This document shows, piece by piece, positions 9,170 to 18,620 of a DNA stretch of 53,050 nt (position 1 is the stretch's first letter; each line of letters begins with the position of its first letter). Source of the DNA: JBDTNL01 sp039933785 (GTDB lineage Bacteria; Acidobacteriota; Thermoanaerobaculia; Multivoradales; JAGPDF01); assembly GCA_039933785.1 (NCBI GenBank), contig JBDTNL010000025.1:1-53050 (forward strand). Reading direction: 5' to 3'. The notes under the pieces were generated by a model, which did no database searches, was not told the DNA's origin, and worked only from the letters and a program-made list of their open reading frames with translations. The translations under genes and the position numbers were made by a program.

Positions 9170-12100
9170 TCATTGCGGCTGTGGCTCGACAACGACCTCG
9201 CTGCCCGCGTGAACATTCACCGCGGCCGACCACCGTTGGCCGTCGCTGCCCGTCACCTGGACCGTCCATGAGCCCGCCGGCACTCCCTCGATGCTCGCTC
9301 TGCCGTGCGCCAAACTCCACGTTGACAGCACGACGCTCGAGTTTGGGGAGCGGAAGACATGTCCTGCGCCATCAGTCAGAGAGACAGTTGCAACGGTCGA
9401 GTCGGAATCCAGGTCGGCCACGTGGACCACGACACGCGCGCCTGCTTGCAAGCGAACTGGTGTGGCCGGCCCCGCGGCTACAGCGCGGATGTCAGCCACC
9501 GCCGTCCCATCGGCTGCAAGAAGGACCTCGTAACTTCCCTGGGGTACGTTTTGAATCCGGACCCGACCCGTATCCGTGGCTTGGAAACGCCCGATAGAGA
9601 CAACGCCGCCGCCGCCGTCGAGCACCGCAGCCTGGACCGTCGCAGCGGGCCCTGCCGGCGTAGCGACCTGCAGAACCAGGCCTTCAGTTGCCTGCATGCG
9701 TATGTCCGTTTCCGCATCCTGTCCATCGTCTATGGTCGCGACAGCCGTCGTGGCGGCGTAGCCCGCAAGCGATCCGCGAAGTGTCCAGCTCCCCGCGGAC
9801 AGGTCTCCAATTCGGAATTGCCCCTGTGCATCGGATCTCGCCCTTGACGTGAATAGGTTCCGCATGTGAGAAGCGTCTGGGACCGCCGACTCGAGTGTCA
9901 ACGTGACACCGGCCAGTGGACTACCATCCTCTGCGTCCAGCACTCTTCCATGCAGGCTGCCCACGCCGAAGGCGATTTCAATATCGCGATCGTCCTCGAG
10001 ATCGAGTGAGTCGCTCCATGAACTTCCATGGGCCAGGACCGAGACCGTGTAGGTCCCGGCCGCGAGCCCTTCCAGGCGGAACTTGCCATCCGAAGTTGTG
10101 TCGGCTGAAAGTCGTGCTGCAACGCTCTGGCCCATCACGTAGACACTTGCATCACCCAAGGGGACTCCACCGCGGATCACGTGACCGGTGAGCGTTAGAC
10201 CCTTCCCGAATTCGAGATCCAAGACGCTATCGCCGAAAGTCTCCGGCACCGTCACGCGACCATTTGCACGGCGGCCTCCGTGCACATTCGCGTCGACAGA
10301 CCACAGACCGGCGGGGACGTTCGCGATGGAATATCGGCCCGCCGGATCGACCACGCCTTGCAACCATGGACCGGGATCGCCGACGCGCTTGGCGATGATA
10401 CGAAGCGCGGCGATCTCAATGAGATTCAGCCCCCGCAGGGCGCCGACAATCCGGCCGCCCTTTTGCAGTCTCACCTCCAGGCCAGTCATAGCCACGCCTG
10501 CGACAGTGAACGCCGGAAGATTTGTCTGAGCGTAGCCGTCCGACCACGCAACCATCCGGTACTCGCCATCGTGCACGTCCTTGAAAGCGAATCGTCCGTC
10601 CGTTGCGGTCTCAGTACGCTTGCCTTCACCGCCGCCAGACCGGCTGGTTGACGACAGCGCTACGTGGGCGCCACCGACAGGCCCGCCACGGTCATCGACC
10701 ACTGTCCCAGAGACCTCGACGCCCCCTTGGAAGCGCAGGTCGAGCTCGTTTTCCCCTGGCTTCACATCCAACTCTCGAGCTGTGCGGCCGCCCTCCGGTT
10801 TTGCTGCCGAAACCGTTGCATGGCCAGGCGCCACGGCAGGGAGGCGGTAGTGCCCATCGCCATCGGTTGTATCCACGGCCGGAACGCCGGTCGTGGTTCC
10901 ACTGGGGCTGACGCCGGCGCTGACCGAGATTCCCGGCAAGGGCGTACCGTCGTAGTCGTAGACCGTGCCGTGCACTGCACCGCCCGCCCGCAACACGACC
11001 TCCAAGCCATCCACGTCCTTCCCCGGCAGGACCTGGATGTCGCCGACCTCTGCCGCGAGAAAGCCCGTCAACGACGCGAATAAGTCGTAGGCCCCTGTCG
11101 GGACGTCGGCGAGGTCGAACGCGCCATCGGATCCACTGCGGGCAACCCACGGCCCTCCCCAAGACTCCGTAGACGCGCCGGTCTGGTCACCAGCCTCGAG
11201 GTCGATTCTGGCGTCGCCGAGGGGTCGCGACTGGTCGTCGAGCACCCGCCCCCGAATGTGCACCCGAGGCGCCATAACGAGGCGGACTTGCGCCTCGCTC
11301 GGTACTGCTACCCGGCTGAGACGGGAATCGCTCCACCCGGCCGCACGAGCCAGGAGATCGACGGGCTTCCCAGCCGTGAGATCCACAAGGCGGAATCGGC
11401 CGCCTGCATCCGTCAACGCGGCAGGCTCTCCATCGAATCCTCGCGCGGAGGAGTACACCTCGACCCCCGCCAGCGGCTTACCCGCGAGGTCGACAACGAT
11501 CCCGTCGAGCACCGCCCCCGGTGAGAGGCGGACGGTGCCGAAATCACTCACCCTCGCCGGAGGCTTCGGCACCTTCACCACGACACCCGGAAGACGGAGC
11601 GGTGCAAAACCCGCAGCCTGGAGGGTGATGTCGTAGGTGCCCAGCGCCAGGTGCTCCCAGACGACGACGCCGTGCGCGTCGCTCTTCGATTCTGGTGCGT
11701 GGCCCCATGGCACCCCGTACCGGCTTAGTAGCAAAAGGTCTGAGTCGGTCGTCTCCAGGGCCGCGAGCGCTCCAGCGACGGCCTTGCCGCGAGCATCGGT
11801 CACGTGCAGTACGCCTCGCTCGCCAAGGGTCAACACCAAACTTAGCTGCGCGCTGGCCGAACCTTCCCCACGAGAAAAAACGGTCGTGAACGCCGCCGCG
11901 TACCCCGAATGACTCGCGCGAATCCGGTAGGTCGCGCTCGTGGGCATACCCTGGATGCGAAATCGCCCGAGAAGATCGCTGCGCGCCCTCAACGGACTCC
12001 CGTGCGGGCTCCACCAGCTCTGAGGTAGTCCCGAGACCACGATCACGTCCGCACCGCCGATTGGGTGTCGAGCCTCGTCGGTCACACGGCCCTCAAGGAC

Positions 12101-13276
12101 TCGGGTGCGGGCCAAGAGGAATGTTCTGCCTTGTCCACTAGTCGTAGACGAGAACTGCCATGAGGTTCCATGCCCCGTCGCTGCCGCGAACGTGATGACT
12201 TGTAGGTCCGTCGCCAAGCTAAGGCTGTAGCGCCCTTGCCCATCAGTCCGTGCAAAATCGTCCGGTTGATCGGACGCCCACACCAGCGCCCCCGCGAGCG
12301 GTGCACGCGTACCATTCTCAAGTACACGTCCCGCCATCGTCGTGCGAGCTGCCAAACGAACAGCCTCGGGAGGGCGAGCTACCTCTGAGGTCCCCGTCTT
12401 GGGCTTCCTGACAGCGCGCTCTGAGCGGATGTCCGACGGCAAATGATCCGCCGCCAGGAATCGAACTGTCTGCCCTGGAGCGACTGCAATTGCGACGCTC
12501 CCGTCCTTCGCTGTCGAAGCGAGCGGAAGTCGCGAACGTGAATCCGTCACGATGCCCGCGAGCGCTTCCCCTTGAGCACCTCGCAAAGAGAACCGACGAG
12601 GCATGCCTGGCGGGGCCAGCACAACGGTCGCGGCGACACTCGCACCCGCGGCGAGAGCTTCACCTACGGACCTCACACTCCAACCCTTCGCTGACCCCTG
12701 GGCAAAGACCTGAAGGCGTTCGCCCGACAAGCGAGCCACGCGTGCCGTCCCGTCGATGCCGGTCACTGCGATGCGGCCCGCAGGAGTCCAGCTCAGACGC
12801 GAGCTTTTCTGTGAGCGGCCCGCCACGGCCGGCACCACGTTAACGACCGCGTTCGCAACCGGAGCGCCCGCGCCGTCCTGCACGTGAACAACCAACCCAA
12901 CATCCCGACTTAGACCAACCTCGCCGACGTAGACGTCGTCGTCGAGGGGCCCGAGCGAGCACATCATCGGTACGTAGCCGGCGGACCGCACGACCAACGA
13001 GTAGAACCCCGCGGCCGGAACGTGAAGAGCGAAGGTACCGTCAGCCAAGGTCGCGGTCTGTGCCAGCAGCGGCGCAGACGTCTGACCTCTCAGAACCCTC
13101 TCGCTCCAGCGGAGTTCTCCTTCGAGAGGAGCGAGTTCGACGACGGCGCTCGAAAGGGGCTCCCCTGCAGCGCCAACAACAGTACCCGTCACGGTCTGAC
13201 TGAGCGCTGCTCTTGCTTCGGAAAGGGGCCAGCCCAACACCAAGACCAACAGCGGGGTTATTCGGTGACACCTCAT
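9170..13276 (-). CDS. Giant secreted protein of tandem carboxypeptidase-regulatory-like (beta-sandwich) modules
   Basis: A 1368-residue exported protein. A signal peptide (LLVLVLGWPLSEARA) precedes about 15 tandem beta-sandwich modules of 70-100 residues. Each has the CarboxypepD_reg/Ig-like pattern: a G-x-V-x-D strand, P-L-x-G-A-x-V, then D-G-x-F/Y-x-L, G-x-Y-x-L and S-G-Y-x. Examples start near GTVVGAAGEPL, GRVTDEARHPI, GRVLDDQSRPL, GTVYDYDGTPL, GTVVDDRGGPV and GRVLDAEDGSPL. No peptidase, TonB plug or membrane anchor is visible, so it is probably a surface or extracellular adhesive or scaffold protein. Codon choice looks less GC-biased than in flanking genes, and no operon partner is evident. 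It ends 147 nt before dnaK in the same orientation. Confidence 0.85.
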   Translation of the reverse strand: MRCHRITPLLVLVLGWPLSEARAALSQTVTGTVVGAAGEPLSSAVVELAPLEGELRWSERVLRGQTSAPLLAQTATLADGTFALHVPAAGFYSLVVRSAGYVPMMCSLGPLDDDVYVGEVGLSRDVGLVVHVQDGAGAPVANAVVNVVPAVAGRSQKSSRLSWTPAGRIAVTGIDGTARVARLSGERLQVFAQGSAKGWSVRSVGEALAAGASVAATVVLAPPGMPRRFSLRGAQGEALAGIVTDSRSRLPLASTAKDGSVAIAVAPGQTVRFLAADHLPSDIRSERAVRKPKTGTSEVARPPEAVRLAARTTMAGRVLENGTRAPLAGALVWASDQPDDFARTDGQGRYSLSLATDLQVITFAAATGHGTSWQFSSTTSGQGRTFLLARTRVLEGRVTDEARHPIGGADVIVVSGLPQSWWSPHGSPLRARSDLLGRFRIQGMPTSATYRIRASHSGYAAAFTTVFSRGEGSASAQLSLVLTLGERGVLHVTDARGKAVAGALAALETTDSDLLLLSRYGVPWGHAPESKSDAHGVVVWEHLALGTYDITLQAAGFAPLRLPGVVVKVPKPPARVSDFGTVRLSPGAVLDGIVVDLAGKPLAGVEVYSSARGFDGEPAALTDAGGRFRLVDLTAGKPVDLLARAAGWSDSRLSRVAVPSEAQVRLVMAPRVHIRGRVLDDQSRPLGDARIDLEAGDQTGASTESWGGPWVARSGSDGAFDLADVPTGAYDLFASLTGFLAAEVGDIQVLPGKDVDGLEVVLRAGGAVHGTVYDYDGTPLPGISVSAGVSPSGTTTGVPAVDTTDGDGHYRLPAVAPGHATVSAAKPEGGRTARELDVKPGENELDLRFQGGVEVSGTVVDDRGGPVGGAHVALSSTSRSGGGEGKRTETATDGRFAFKDVHDGEYRMVAWSDGYAQTNLPAFTVAGVAMTGLEVRLQKGGRIVGALRGLNLIEIAALRIIAKRVGDPGPWLQGVVDPAGRYSIANVPAGLWSVDANVHGGRRANGRVTVPETFGDSVLDLEFGKGLTLTGHVIRGGVPLGDASVYVMGQSVAARLSADTTSDGKFRLEGLAAGTYTVSVLAHGSSWSDSLDLEDDRDIEIAFGVGSLHGRVLDAEDGSPLAGVTLTLESAVPDASHMRNLFTSRARSDAQGQFRIGDLSAGSWTLRGSLAGYAATTAVATIDDGQDAETDIRMQATEGLVLQVATPAGPAATVQAAVLDGGGGVVSIGRFQATDTGRVRIQNVPQGSYEVLLAADGTAVADIRAVAAGPATPVRLQAGARVVVHVADLDSDSTVATVSLTDGAGHVFRSPNSSVVLSTWSLAHGRASIEGVPAGSWTVQVTGSDGQRWSAAVNVHAGSEVVVEPQPQ

Positions 13277-13939
13277 GGCTCAGGGCCTCCAAGTCAAACG
13301 ACATGTAGCCGCAGCATCGACGCCAAGAACTCACCTGAGGAGACGGACCAAATCCGCGTCTTCCAGACGTACAGCGGCGAGCTGACTACTGGAACGGGAT
13401 CCCGACAGCAGACCTGGACACTAACCGCAGCACCAGCAGCGGCGTTTTCAGGGAGGAGTTTTCTGCTGGCGAACACTACGAAGGCTACCTTTGACCTTCC
13501 CGCGGCCTTTCGACCCAAGGGCCAACCCGATGCCGAGCCTGTCTATGCCTTCCCGGTCATCAAGTGTACGGCGGCGGAAGGCCTGGACTGCCACACGCTT
13601 CGCTTCAGCGCAATGGACACTCTCTTTTCAAAGCAACTCGGCACCGCCCCGAACTCGGTTGACCACCTCTTCGCCGACGCATTGCCCGCCGAGGCTGTGC
13701 TGGGTTTCCCAGATTCGACTGAGGTCCCCGGATTCTCCCCCAAGGCCTTCGACGTTGGCGTCCGACCTCTCGTGCATTTCAACTGCTGTCTGGATACGGT
13801 TGTAAATCCGGGAAAGTGTGTCTGCAAGAACTGTCCGATGCCACAGGGTGAGGACTGCCCATTCGGGTGCGACTCGTGCGTAGTCGATGGCTGTTTCGAT
13901 TGCAGGGACACTCAGGGGGCCTGCGACGGATGCATCTAG
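13265..13939 (+). pseudogene. Cysteine-rich ORF lacking a convincing start (remnant or non-canonical gene)
   Basis: An open frame whose plausible protein portion runs from about 13316 to the stop at 13939. It contains a beta-rich segment (TWTLTAAPAAAF, RSFLLANTTKATFDLP) and a striking C-terminus with 12 cysteines in about 50 residues (CVCKNCP, CPFGCDSC, DGCFDCRD). I do not recognise it. No ATG, GTG or TTG lies in frame between the divergent gene's start (13276) and about 13610. The nearest upstream candidate is a GTG at 13265 that overlaps the neighbour, and no signal peptide is encoded although the Cys-rich composition suggests export. It may be a 5'-truncated remnant. The antisense frames here look no better. 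Confidence 0.45.
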
Positions 13940-13947
13940 ACGTACGG

Positions 13948-13969
13948 GCGCCGGTTTGCCTCCCGGCGC
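13948..13969. terminator. GC-rich stem-loop between convergent genes
   Basis: A perfect 7-bp stem (GCGCCGG / CCGGCGC) with an 8-nt loop lies in the 60-nt gap between two convergent stops. No T-tract follows on either strand, so if it terminates transcription it does so weakly or with a factor. Confidence 0.3.
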
Positions 13970-13999
13970 TATCGCTTGTTCGAGTGGACGCGCAAGGCG

Positions 14000-15484
14000 T
14001 CAATCGAGCAATACGAGGGGCGCATCCTGATTGCCATGAGGCACCTTCAGGAAGTCCGGATCGAGCAGGAAATCTCCTGTAATGGCCTCTGCCGAGCCGA
14101 GCTCGGCCAGGGCCTCCCCTTTTTCAAGGGGTTTGAGCGTGTACCCGACCCCGTCCGTGGCATAGGCCAAGGTTCGGCCTGCGGCGTCCCGCAGGTCGCG
14201 GTGGTCGAGCAATCCCAGGGCCACCAACTTGTCGAGGTCATCCGGATACCGGCCCACCAGCAAGAAGTGGTTGCGCGTAGCGCGGTCGATCTTCTGGAAC
14301 TGAGCCACGCGTTGGGTGCGGGCGAACTCGTTGCGCTCGCTGTCTTGAAAGGACACCGGGAAGAACAGCCTGCCGGACTGCCAGAGCGCCGCCGCGACGA
14401 GCAGGCCCGCGAATCCCGTGGCGAGCAGCCGCCCGACGAGGAGCGGCGGGGTCTCGGCTGTCGCTTCGCTCTCGTTGCGAGCGGCGCGCTCGGCGGACTT
14501 GCGGTCCTTGATCGCCCGCTTGGCGCTCAGCCGGGCCTCCTGCGGAGAGCGCGGCGTCGCGAGGCCCGGCCGGGAGCCACGATCGATGCCGGAATCGGTA
14601 CCCGGCTTGGTCGCCGGTTTCGCGATCTGGCGGGGTACCGCGGATTCGACTGGCTTCCGACCCGGCCCCGACTGCCGTCCTGCGTCCTGGCGCGCCGGGG
14701 CCTTGGCAACCGACGGTGTCGCAACCCGGATCGGCGCCGGCAAGGGCGGCTCGACGACGCGCGCCAGACCTTCCTCCTGTAGCCGGTAGAGCGAGTAGCG
14801 CAGCTTGTGCTCGTCGATCCCGAGCTCGCGGCCCAGGGACTCGGCATTCCGTTTGCCGTCGAGCTTCTCGAGCAGCGCCTTCTCTTCCGCCTTGAGCCAG
14901 ACGCCGCTGCCTTCGCGGATACCGGCGAAGGTGTGGTCCATCATGCGAAAGCTGCGATCGGACGGCATGGCCTCGTACGTCAGCTTGGGGTCCGGAAGCT
15001 CGGCAGGATCCTGAACTTCTGACAACGAACGGATCAGCAGCTCCTCGACCGAGATCGCCTGGAAGCCCTCCTCATAAGAGACCTCTTCCCCGCCATAGAA
15101 CTTGAAGCTGCCGTCCTTCCAGCGCAGGGTCTGGATTAGCAAGTTGTAGGTCTGCGACCGCAACGCAGCCAGCAGCTGCGGTCGCGTGAGCAGCTTGCGC
15201 TCGAGCAGCGCGTCGACCAGGCGGCCGCCGCCGGTCTGGTGTTCGGCGACCACGGCATTGAACTGCGCGGGCTTCACCAAGCCTTCGGCGGCGAGGATGT
15301 GGCCGAGGCCCTCCTCGGTGGTCTGGTTGAGCGCGTCTGCCGCCACCACACCGCCGTGGAGGAAGGAGATCGCGATGATGTCCTGCTCGCCCTGCACGGT
15401 GAGAATGCCGGTCTTGTTCTGCAGCGCCACCATCTGCAGGATTTCAGGCAGCTGGAATACGGCGAGACTGCCTTCGAGCGCCAT
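14000..15484 (-). CDS. DUF4388-domain membrane protein with pseudopilin-like C-terminus
   Basis: A 494-residue protein. The N-terminal DUF4388 (PatA-type) domain starts MALEGSLAVFQLPEILQM and contains KTGILTVQG. It is followed by a helical region of the PatA/winged-helix sort, including LLRSLSEVQ-type helices and SLGRELGIDEHKLRYSL. A basic Pro/Ala/Lys-rich linker, one membrane helix near 370 and an extracytoplasmic domain complete it. The last domain (RYPDDLDKLVALG..DAAGRTLAYATDG) resembles the C-terminal part of type II secretion GspG pseudopilins. DUF4388 proteins are common in delta-proteobacteria and Acidobacteriota as putative signalling adaptors. The ATG at 15484 is two nucleotides after the upstream stop; the reading frame is open further upstream but that part lies inside the TPR gene. 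Confidence 0.8.
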   Translation of the reverse strand: MALEGSLAVFQLPEILQMVALQNKTGILTVQGEQDIIAISFLHGGVVAADALNQTTEEGLGHILAAEGLVKPAQFNAVVAEHQTGGGRLVDALLERKLLTRPQLLAALRSQTYNLLIQTLRWKDGSFKFYGGEEVSYEEGFQAISVEELLIRSLSEVQDPAELPDPKLTYEAMPSDRSFRMMDHTFAGIREGSGVWLKAEEKALLEKLDGKRNAESLGRELGIDEHKLRYSLYRLQEEGLARVVEPPLPAPIRVATPSVAKAPARQDAGRQSGPGRKPVESAVPRQIAKPATKPGTDSGIDRGSRPGLATPRSPQEARLSAKRAIKDRKSAERAARNESEATAETPPLLVGRLLATGFAGLLVAAALWQSGRLFFPVSFQDSERNEFARTQRVAQFQKIDRATRNHFLLVGRYPDDLDKLVALGLLDHRDLRDAAGRTLAYATDGVGYTLKPLEKGEALAELGSAEAITGDFLLDPDFLKVPHGNQDAPLVLLD

Positions 15485-15486
15485 GC

Positions 15487-17286
15487 TCAGGCCCCGCTCT
15501 CGGCGGCCAACCGCCATTCGCGCCGCACGCGCCAGCCGAAGAACAACGCCAGTCCGCCGATGCAGGCCAGCCAGCCGGCGAGGTGACCCGCTTCGTAGCC
15601 CCAAGGAACCCGCCAACCGAGCGCCGCGGCGTGAGGCAGCAGGAGCAGGCACACCGGCAAGAGCACGAGAGCGAACGCGGTGACGCCGTGACCGTCCTCG
15701 CTCGCCGCCAGCCCGGGCACGAAAGCGCGCAGATGGCGCGCCGTCCAGTCGTCGCGCAACATCAGATCGAACTCGGGATGGCCGTATCCACGCCCCCGGC
15801 GAATGAGATGCAAGCCGAGTGCGAAGAGCGCGGCGATGGTGGCCACCACGAGCGGCAGGAAGCGATGCCAAGGCGCCGGCTGCTCCTCGTGCTCGTGACG
15901 CGTGGCGGCGAACTCAGCGCGGATTTCAGCCGCTCGGCGCAGCCCGCCGTCCACGGTGGCCACACGTTCCGGGGGAGCCGACGCGATCCAGCGTCCCACC
16001 TGGCGATCGTCGAGATTCTGGGCCTGCGAAAGCGCCCGCCGCGATTCGTCGAATTGATAGGACTCGGAATAGGCGACGCTCAGATTGAAGAACGGCGTCG
16101 GGTCCTGCGGATCGGCCTCCGCGGCGCGTTTGTAGAACTCGACCGCCTTGGCGAACTCGCTCTTGCGGAAATAGAACGCTCCGAGGTCGATCAACGCGGC
16201 CGCGTTCCTGGGCTCGGTCTCCAGCACCCGGTTGTAGACCGAGCGCGCGAACTCCCATTGGCCGAGAATGCGATGCAGGTCGCCCACAAACTGGAGCGCC
16301 GCGGTGCTGTGCGGCAGAGCCGAGCGCAGCACTCCGATGTCGTTGAACAACGAGCCCGACAGGCGCCGTTCGAGGACGTGAGTCATGGCGCGCGACGGCG
16401 GCGAAAGCTCGAGTGCGACCCGGTGCTGCTGATCTGCGACGACCATCGGCACTGCGGCGCTTGCCACCCACAAGCCGGCGAGGATCAGGCGTTCCGAGGT
16501 CGAGCCGTATCCCCACAGCAGCGTCGACCAGTAGAGCGCCAGCCAGAACATTCCGCCGGGCAGCGCGAGCGGCCAGAGCAGCGCAATCATCGCGATCAGA
16601 TACGCCGCCGGTACCGGCATGCGGCGGCGGAGCCCACGCAACAGGTCGCCCAGTAACGCGCTGCCCTTGGTCGCCATCTGCAAGGCTACGAAGAGACCGC
16701 CGGCGAGCAGCAGCGACGCGCAGAGCCACAGTAGCGCCTGCTCGAGCCAGAGCAGCCGTAAGGAAGGCAGCGCGAACATCCGCGCGTACCCCTTGAAGTA
16801 CCAGCGAACGGCGTCCAACCAGTGATGACCCAGGCGGGCCACCGTAGAGCCGGCGAAAGCGGTTTCCGGGCGCTCGGGATCGAGTTTCTCCGCAGCGTCG
16901 AGCGCCGCCTGAGCCAAAGCCGCCTTGCCCTCGCGGGCCGCTTCGACCGCGCGCACGCCGGCGGCGAGGCTCAAGTCGGGAAGCCGCTTCATGCCGAGCT
17001 GCTGCGCGGCGCCCAGCATGGAAGTCAGCGCGGAATCGGCGCGGGACTGATTGCCTTGATAGAGGGCGCTCATCCACTGCAGCCACTGCTCCTGCAAACG
17101 CTGCAGTGCCTGACTCACCGGCACCGAGAGCTCGAGGCCGGTCTGCCCCGAGGAGCCCGAGTGATCCACCGCCGGCGCGGCGGGCGTGGCGGTCGACGCC
17201 GCGGCGGATACCGCGCCAGACAAGGCCAGAGAGGCCACGACGCAGGCGAGTGCGCGTCGCAAGGCTAGGGCTCGTCTGGCCGCCAT
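15487..17286 (-). CDS. TPR-repeat integral membrane protein
   Basis: A 599-residue membrane protein. It has a signal-like N-terminus, an extracytoplasmic helical region (about 45-165) and four membrane helices in the middle (about 180-205, 220-250 and 255-295). A TPR region with LGQWEFARSVYNRVLETEP and RKSEFAKAVEFYKRA repeats follows (about 330-420). Three more membrane helices lie near 470-490, 530-550 and 565-585. Function unknown; the TPRs suggest a scaffold for a membrane complex. It sits 8 nt after DUF1844 and 2 nt before the DUF4388 gene, so the three are very likely one operon. Confidence 0.78.
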   Translation of the reverse strand: MAARRALALRRALACVVASLALSGAVSAAASTATPAAPAVDHSGSSGQTGLELSVPVSQALQRLQEQWLQWMSALYQGNQSRADSALTSMLGAAQQLGMKRLPDLSLAAGVRAVEAAREGKAALAQAALDAAEKLDPERPETAFAGSTVARLGHHWLDAVRWYFKGYARMFALPSLRLLWLEQALLWLCASLLLAGGLFVALQMATKGSALLGDLLRGLRRRMPVPAAYLIAMIALLWPLALPGGMFWLALYWSTLLWGYGSTSERLILAGLWVASAAVPMVVADQQHRVALELSPPSRAMTHVLERRLSGSLFNDIGVLRSALPHSTAALQFVGDLHRILGQWEFARSVYNRVLETEPRNAAALIDLGAFYFRKSEFAKAVEFYKRAAEADPQDPTPFFNLSVAYSESYQFDESRRALSQAQNLDDRQVGRWIASAPPERVATVDGGLRRAAEIRAEFAATRHEHEEQPAPWHRFLPLVVATIAALFALGLHLIRRGRGYGHPEFDLMLRDDWTARHLRAFVPGLAASEDGHGVTAFALVLLPVCLLLLPHAAALGWRVPWGYEAGHLAGWLACIGGLALFFGWRVRREWRLAAESGA

Positions 17287-17294
17287 GGTGATCT

Positions 17295-17786
17295 CTACCC
17301 TCGCTTCTGCACGTAGCGCAGACGCAGCCGGTAGAGCAGGTCCTCCAGGAATGCGGACTCCTGCCCAGTCAGGTTGCCCACCGTCTTTTGACGAAGCACG
17401 CTGAGGACGTCGATGTGCAGGCGCGCCATCTCGAGGTTCTCCGCCGACCCGCCGTCGGGCAAGGGAAGATCGCCGAGATACACCTGCACGGGCTCGGCGA
17501 GGATGGACGCCAAATCGTAGAAGCTGGGCTGACCGAGGCTCGAAGGACCGGTATCTGGAAGCTCGAGCGGCGGGCCGCTCGTCGGGACACCGCTTTCTGA
17601 CGAATACTGCGGCGGCTCCGCGGCCGCATACGGCGGAGGCTCCGGCGCTGGCGCTTGGGCCGCGGGCTCCGGTGTCGGCAACACCTCGGGCTCGTCGCTC
17701 GAAGCCTCGCCGACGTCGCGATACTCCTCGCGCAATTGGCCGTCCGGGGTGAACATGCGCTTATCGGTGACTTTGATGTCGCTCAC
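17295..17786 (-). CDS. DUF1844 domain protein
   Basis: A 163-residue protein. A short N-terminal segment and a long Pro/Ala/Glu-rich disordered linker (about 30-85) lead to a C-terminal DUF1844 domain. That domain is seen in FYDLASILAEPVQVYLGDLP, then ENLEMARLHIDVLSVLRQKTVGNL and EDLLYRLRLRYV, quoted as separate blocks. The family is small, helical and of unknown function, and is frequent in Acidobacteriota and deltaproteobacteria. First gene of the minus-strand TPR/DUF4388 operon and divergent from mazG, with only about 40 nt shared for promoters. Confidence 0.82.
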   Translation of the reverse strand: MSDIKVTDKRMFTPDGQLREEYRDVGEASSDEPEVLPTPEPAAQAPAPEPPPYAAAEPPQYSSESGVPTSGPPLELPDTGPSSLGQPSFYDLASILAEPVQVYLGDLPLPDGGSAENLEMARLHIDVLSVLRQKTVGNLTGQESAFLEDLLYRLRLRYVQKRG

Positions 17787-17825
17787 GTCGGAAGTCGTTC
17801 TCCTTGGATGAGTTATCGTAACATC

Positions 17826-18605
17826 ATGCCCTCCCCCGATCTCAGTCGGCTCACCGACTTGGTCCGGCGCCTGCGCGCCCCGGAGGGGTGTCCGTGGGAC
17901 CGCGAGCAGACCCTCGGCGACCTGCGCGCGTACCTACTGGAAGAGGCCCACGAGACCGCGGCGGCCATCGATTCCGGCGATTCCGCCGAGCTCCTCGCCG
18001 AGCTCGGCGACCTGTTGTTCCAGGCGAGCTTCATCGCCGTGCTCGCGGAGGAGGCCGGACAATTCACGGTCGGCGACGCCATCGAGCACGTGCACACCAA
18101 GATGGTCGAGCGCCACCCGCATGTCTTCGGCGACACTCAACTGGCGGATTCGGCGGCGGTGCGCGAGGTCTGGGAGCGTCGCAAGCTGGAGACGAAGAAA
18201 TCCTCGGGCGGCTCGCTGCTCGACGGGGTGGCGCCCTCGCTGCCCGCGCTGACCGGCGCCTATCGGATGACCCAGAAGGCGGCCGGTGTGGGCTTCGACT
18301 GGGCCGAGACCGACCAGGTGTTGGAAAAGATCGAGGAAGAGATCGACGAGTTGCGCGCCGCGGCGGACAAGGAACAGCGGCGGGAAGAACTCGGCGACCT
18401 GCTCTTCACCGTCGCCAACCTGGCCCGCAAGCTCGACATCGATCCCGAGGCCGCGCTCGCACAAGCGAACCTGAAGTTTCGCCGCCGCTTTGCTGGCGTC
18501 GAAACCGGGTTGGCGGCCCAAGGCGAGCGTCTCGGCGAGGCCAGCCTGGAGACGATGGACGCGCTATGGGAAGCGGCCAAAGCCGCCGAGCCCGGGCGCA
18601 CCTGA
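17826..18605 (+). CDS. mazG: Nucleoside triphosphate pyrophosphohydrolase MazG
   Basis: A 259-residue two-domain MazG. Both tandem all-alpha NTP pyrophosphatase domains carry the metal-binding EExxE...ExxD pattern: first LLEEAHETAAAI with ELLAELGDLLFQ, then EKIEEEIDEL with RREELGDLLFTVAN. The RAPEGCPWDREQT segment is diagnostic. It hydrolyses (d)NTPs to NMP and PPi, a house-cleaning and stringent-response-modulating activity. I chose the ATG at 17826 because relatives start just before the L-x-x-L-x-x-LR helix; an ATG six codons earlier is possible. A TATCGT box lies 6 nt before the ATG. It converges on the tesA-like gene. Confidence 0.93.
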   Translation: MPSPDLSRLTDLVRRLRAPEGCPWDREQTLGDLRAYLLEEAHETAAAIDSGDSAELLAELGDLLFQASFIAVLAEEAGQFTVGDAIEHVHTKMVERHPHVFGDTQLADSAAVREVWERRKLETKKSSGGSLLDGVAPSLPALTGAYRMTQKAAGVGFDWAETDQVLEKIEEEIDELRAAADKEQRREELGDLLFTVANLARKLDIDPEAALAQANLKFRRRFAGVETGLAAQGERLGEASLETMDALWEAAKAAEPGRT

Positions 18606-18620
18606 GGGCCGCTGACTCGT

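Noticed and set aside
13543..13911. A 122-codon minus-strand gene opposite the Cys-rich ORF
   Set aside because: Its product shows no fold or signal and the plus-strand frame has the more structured, Cys-patterned protein.
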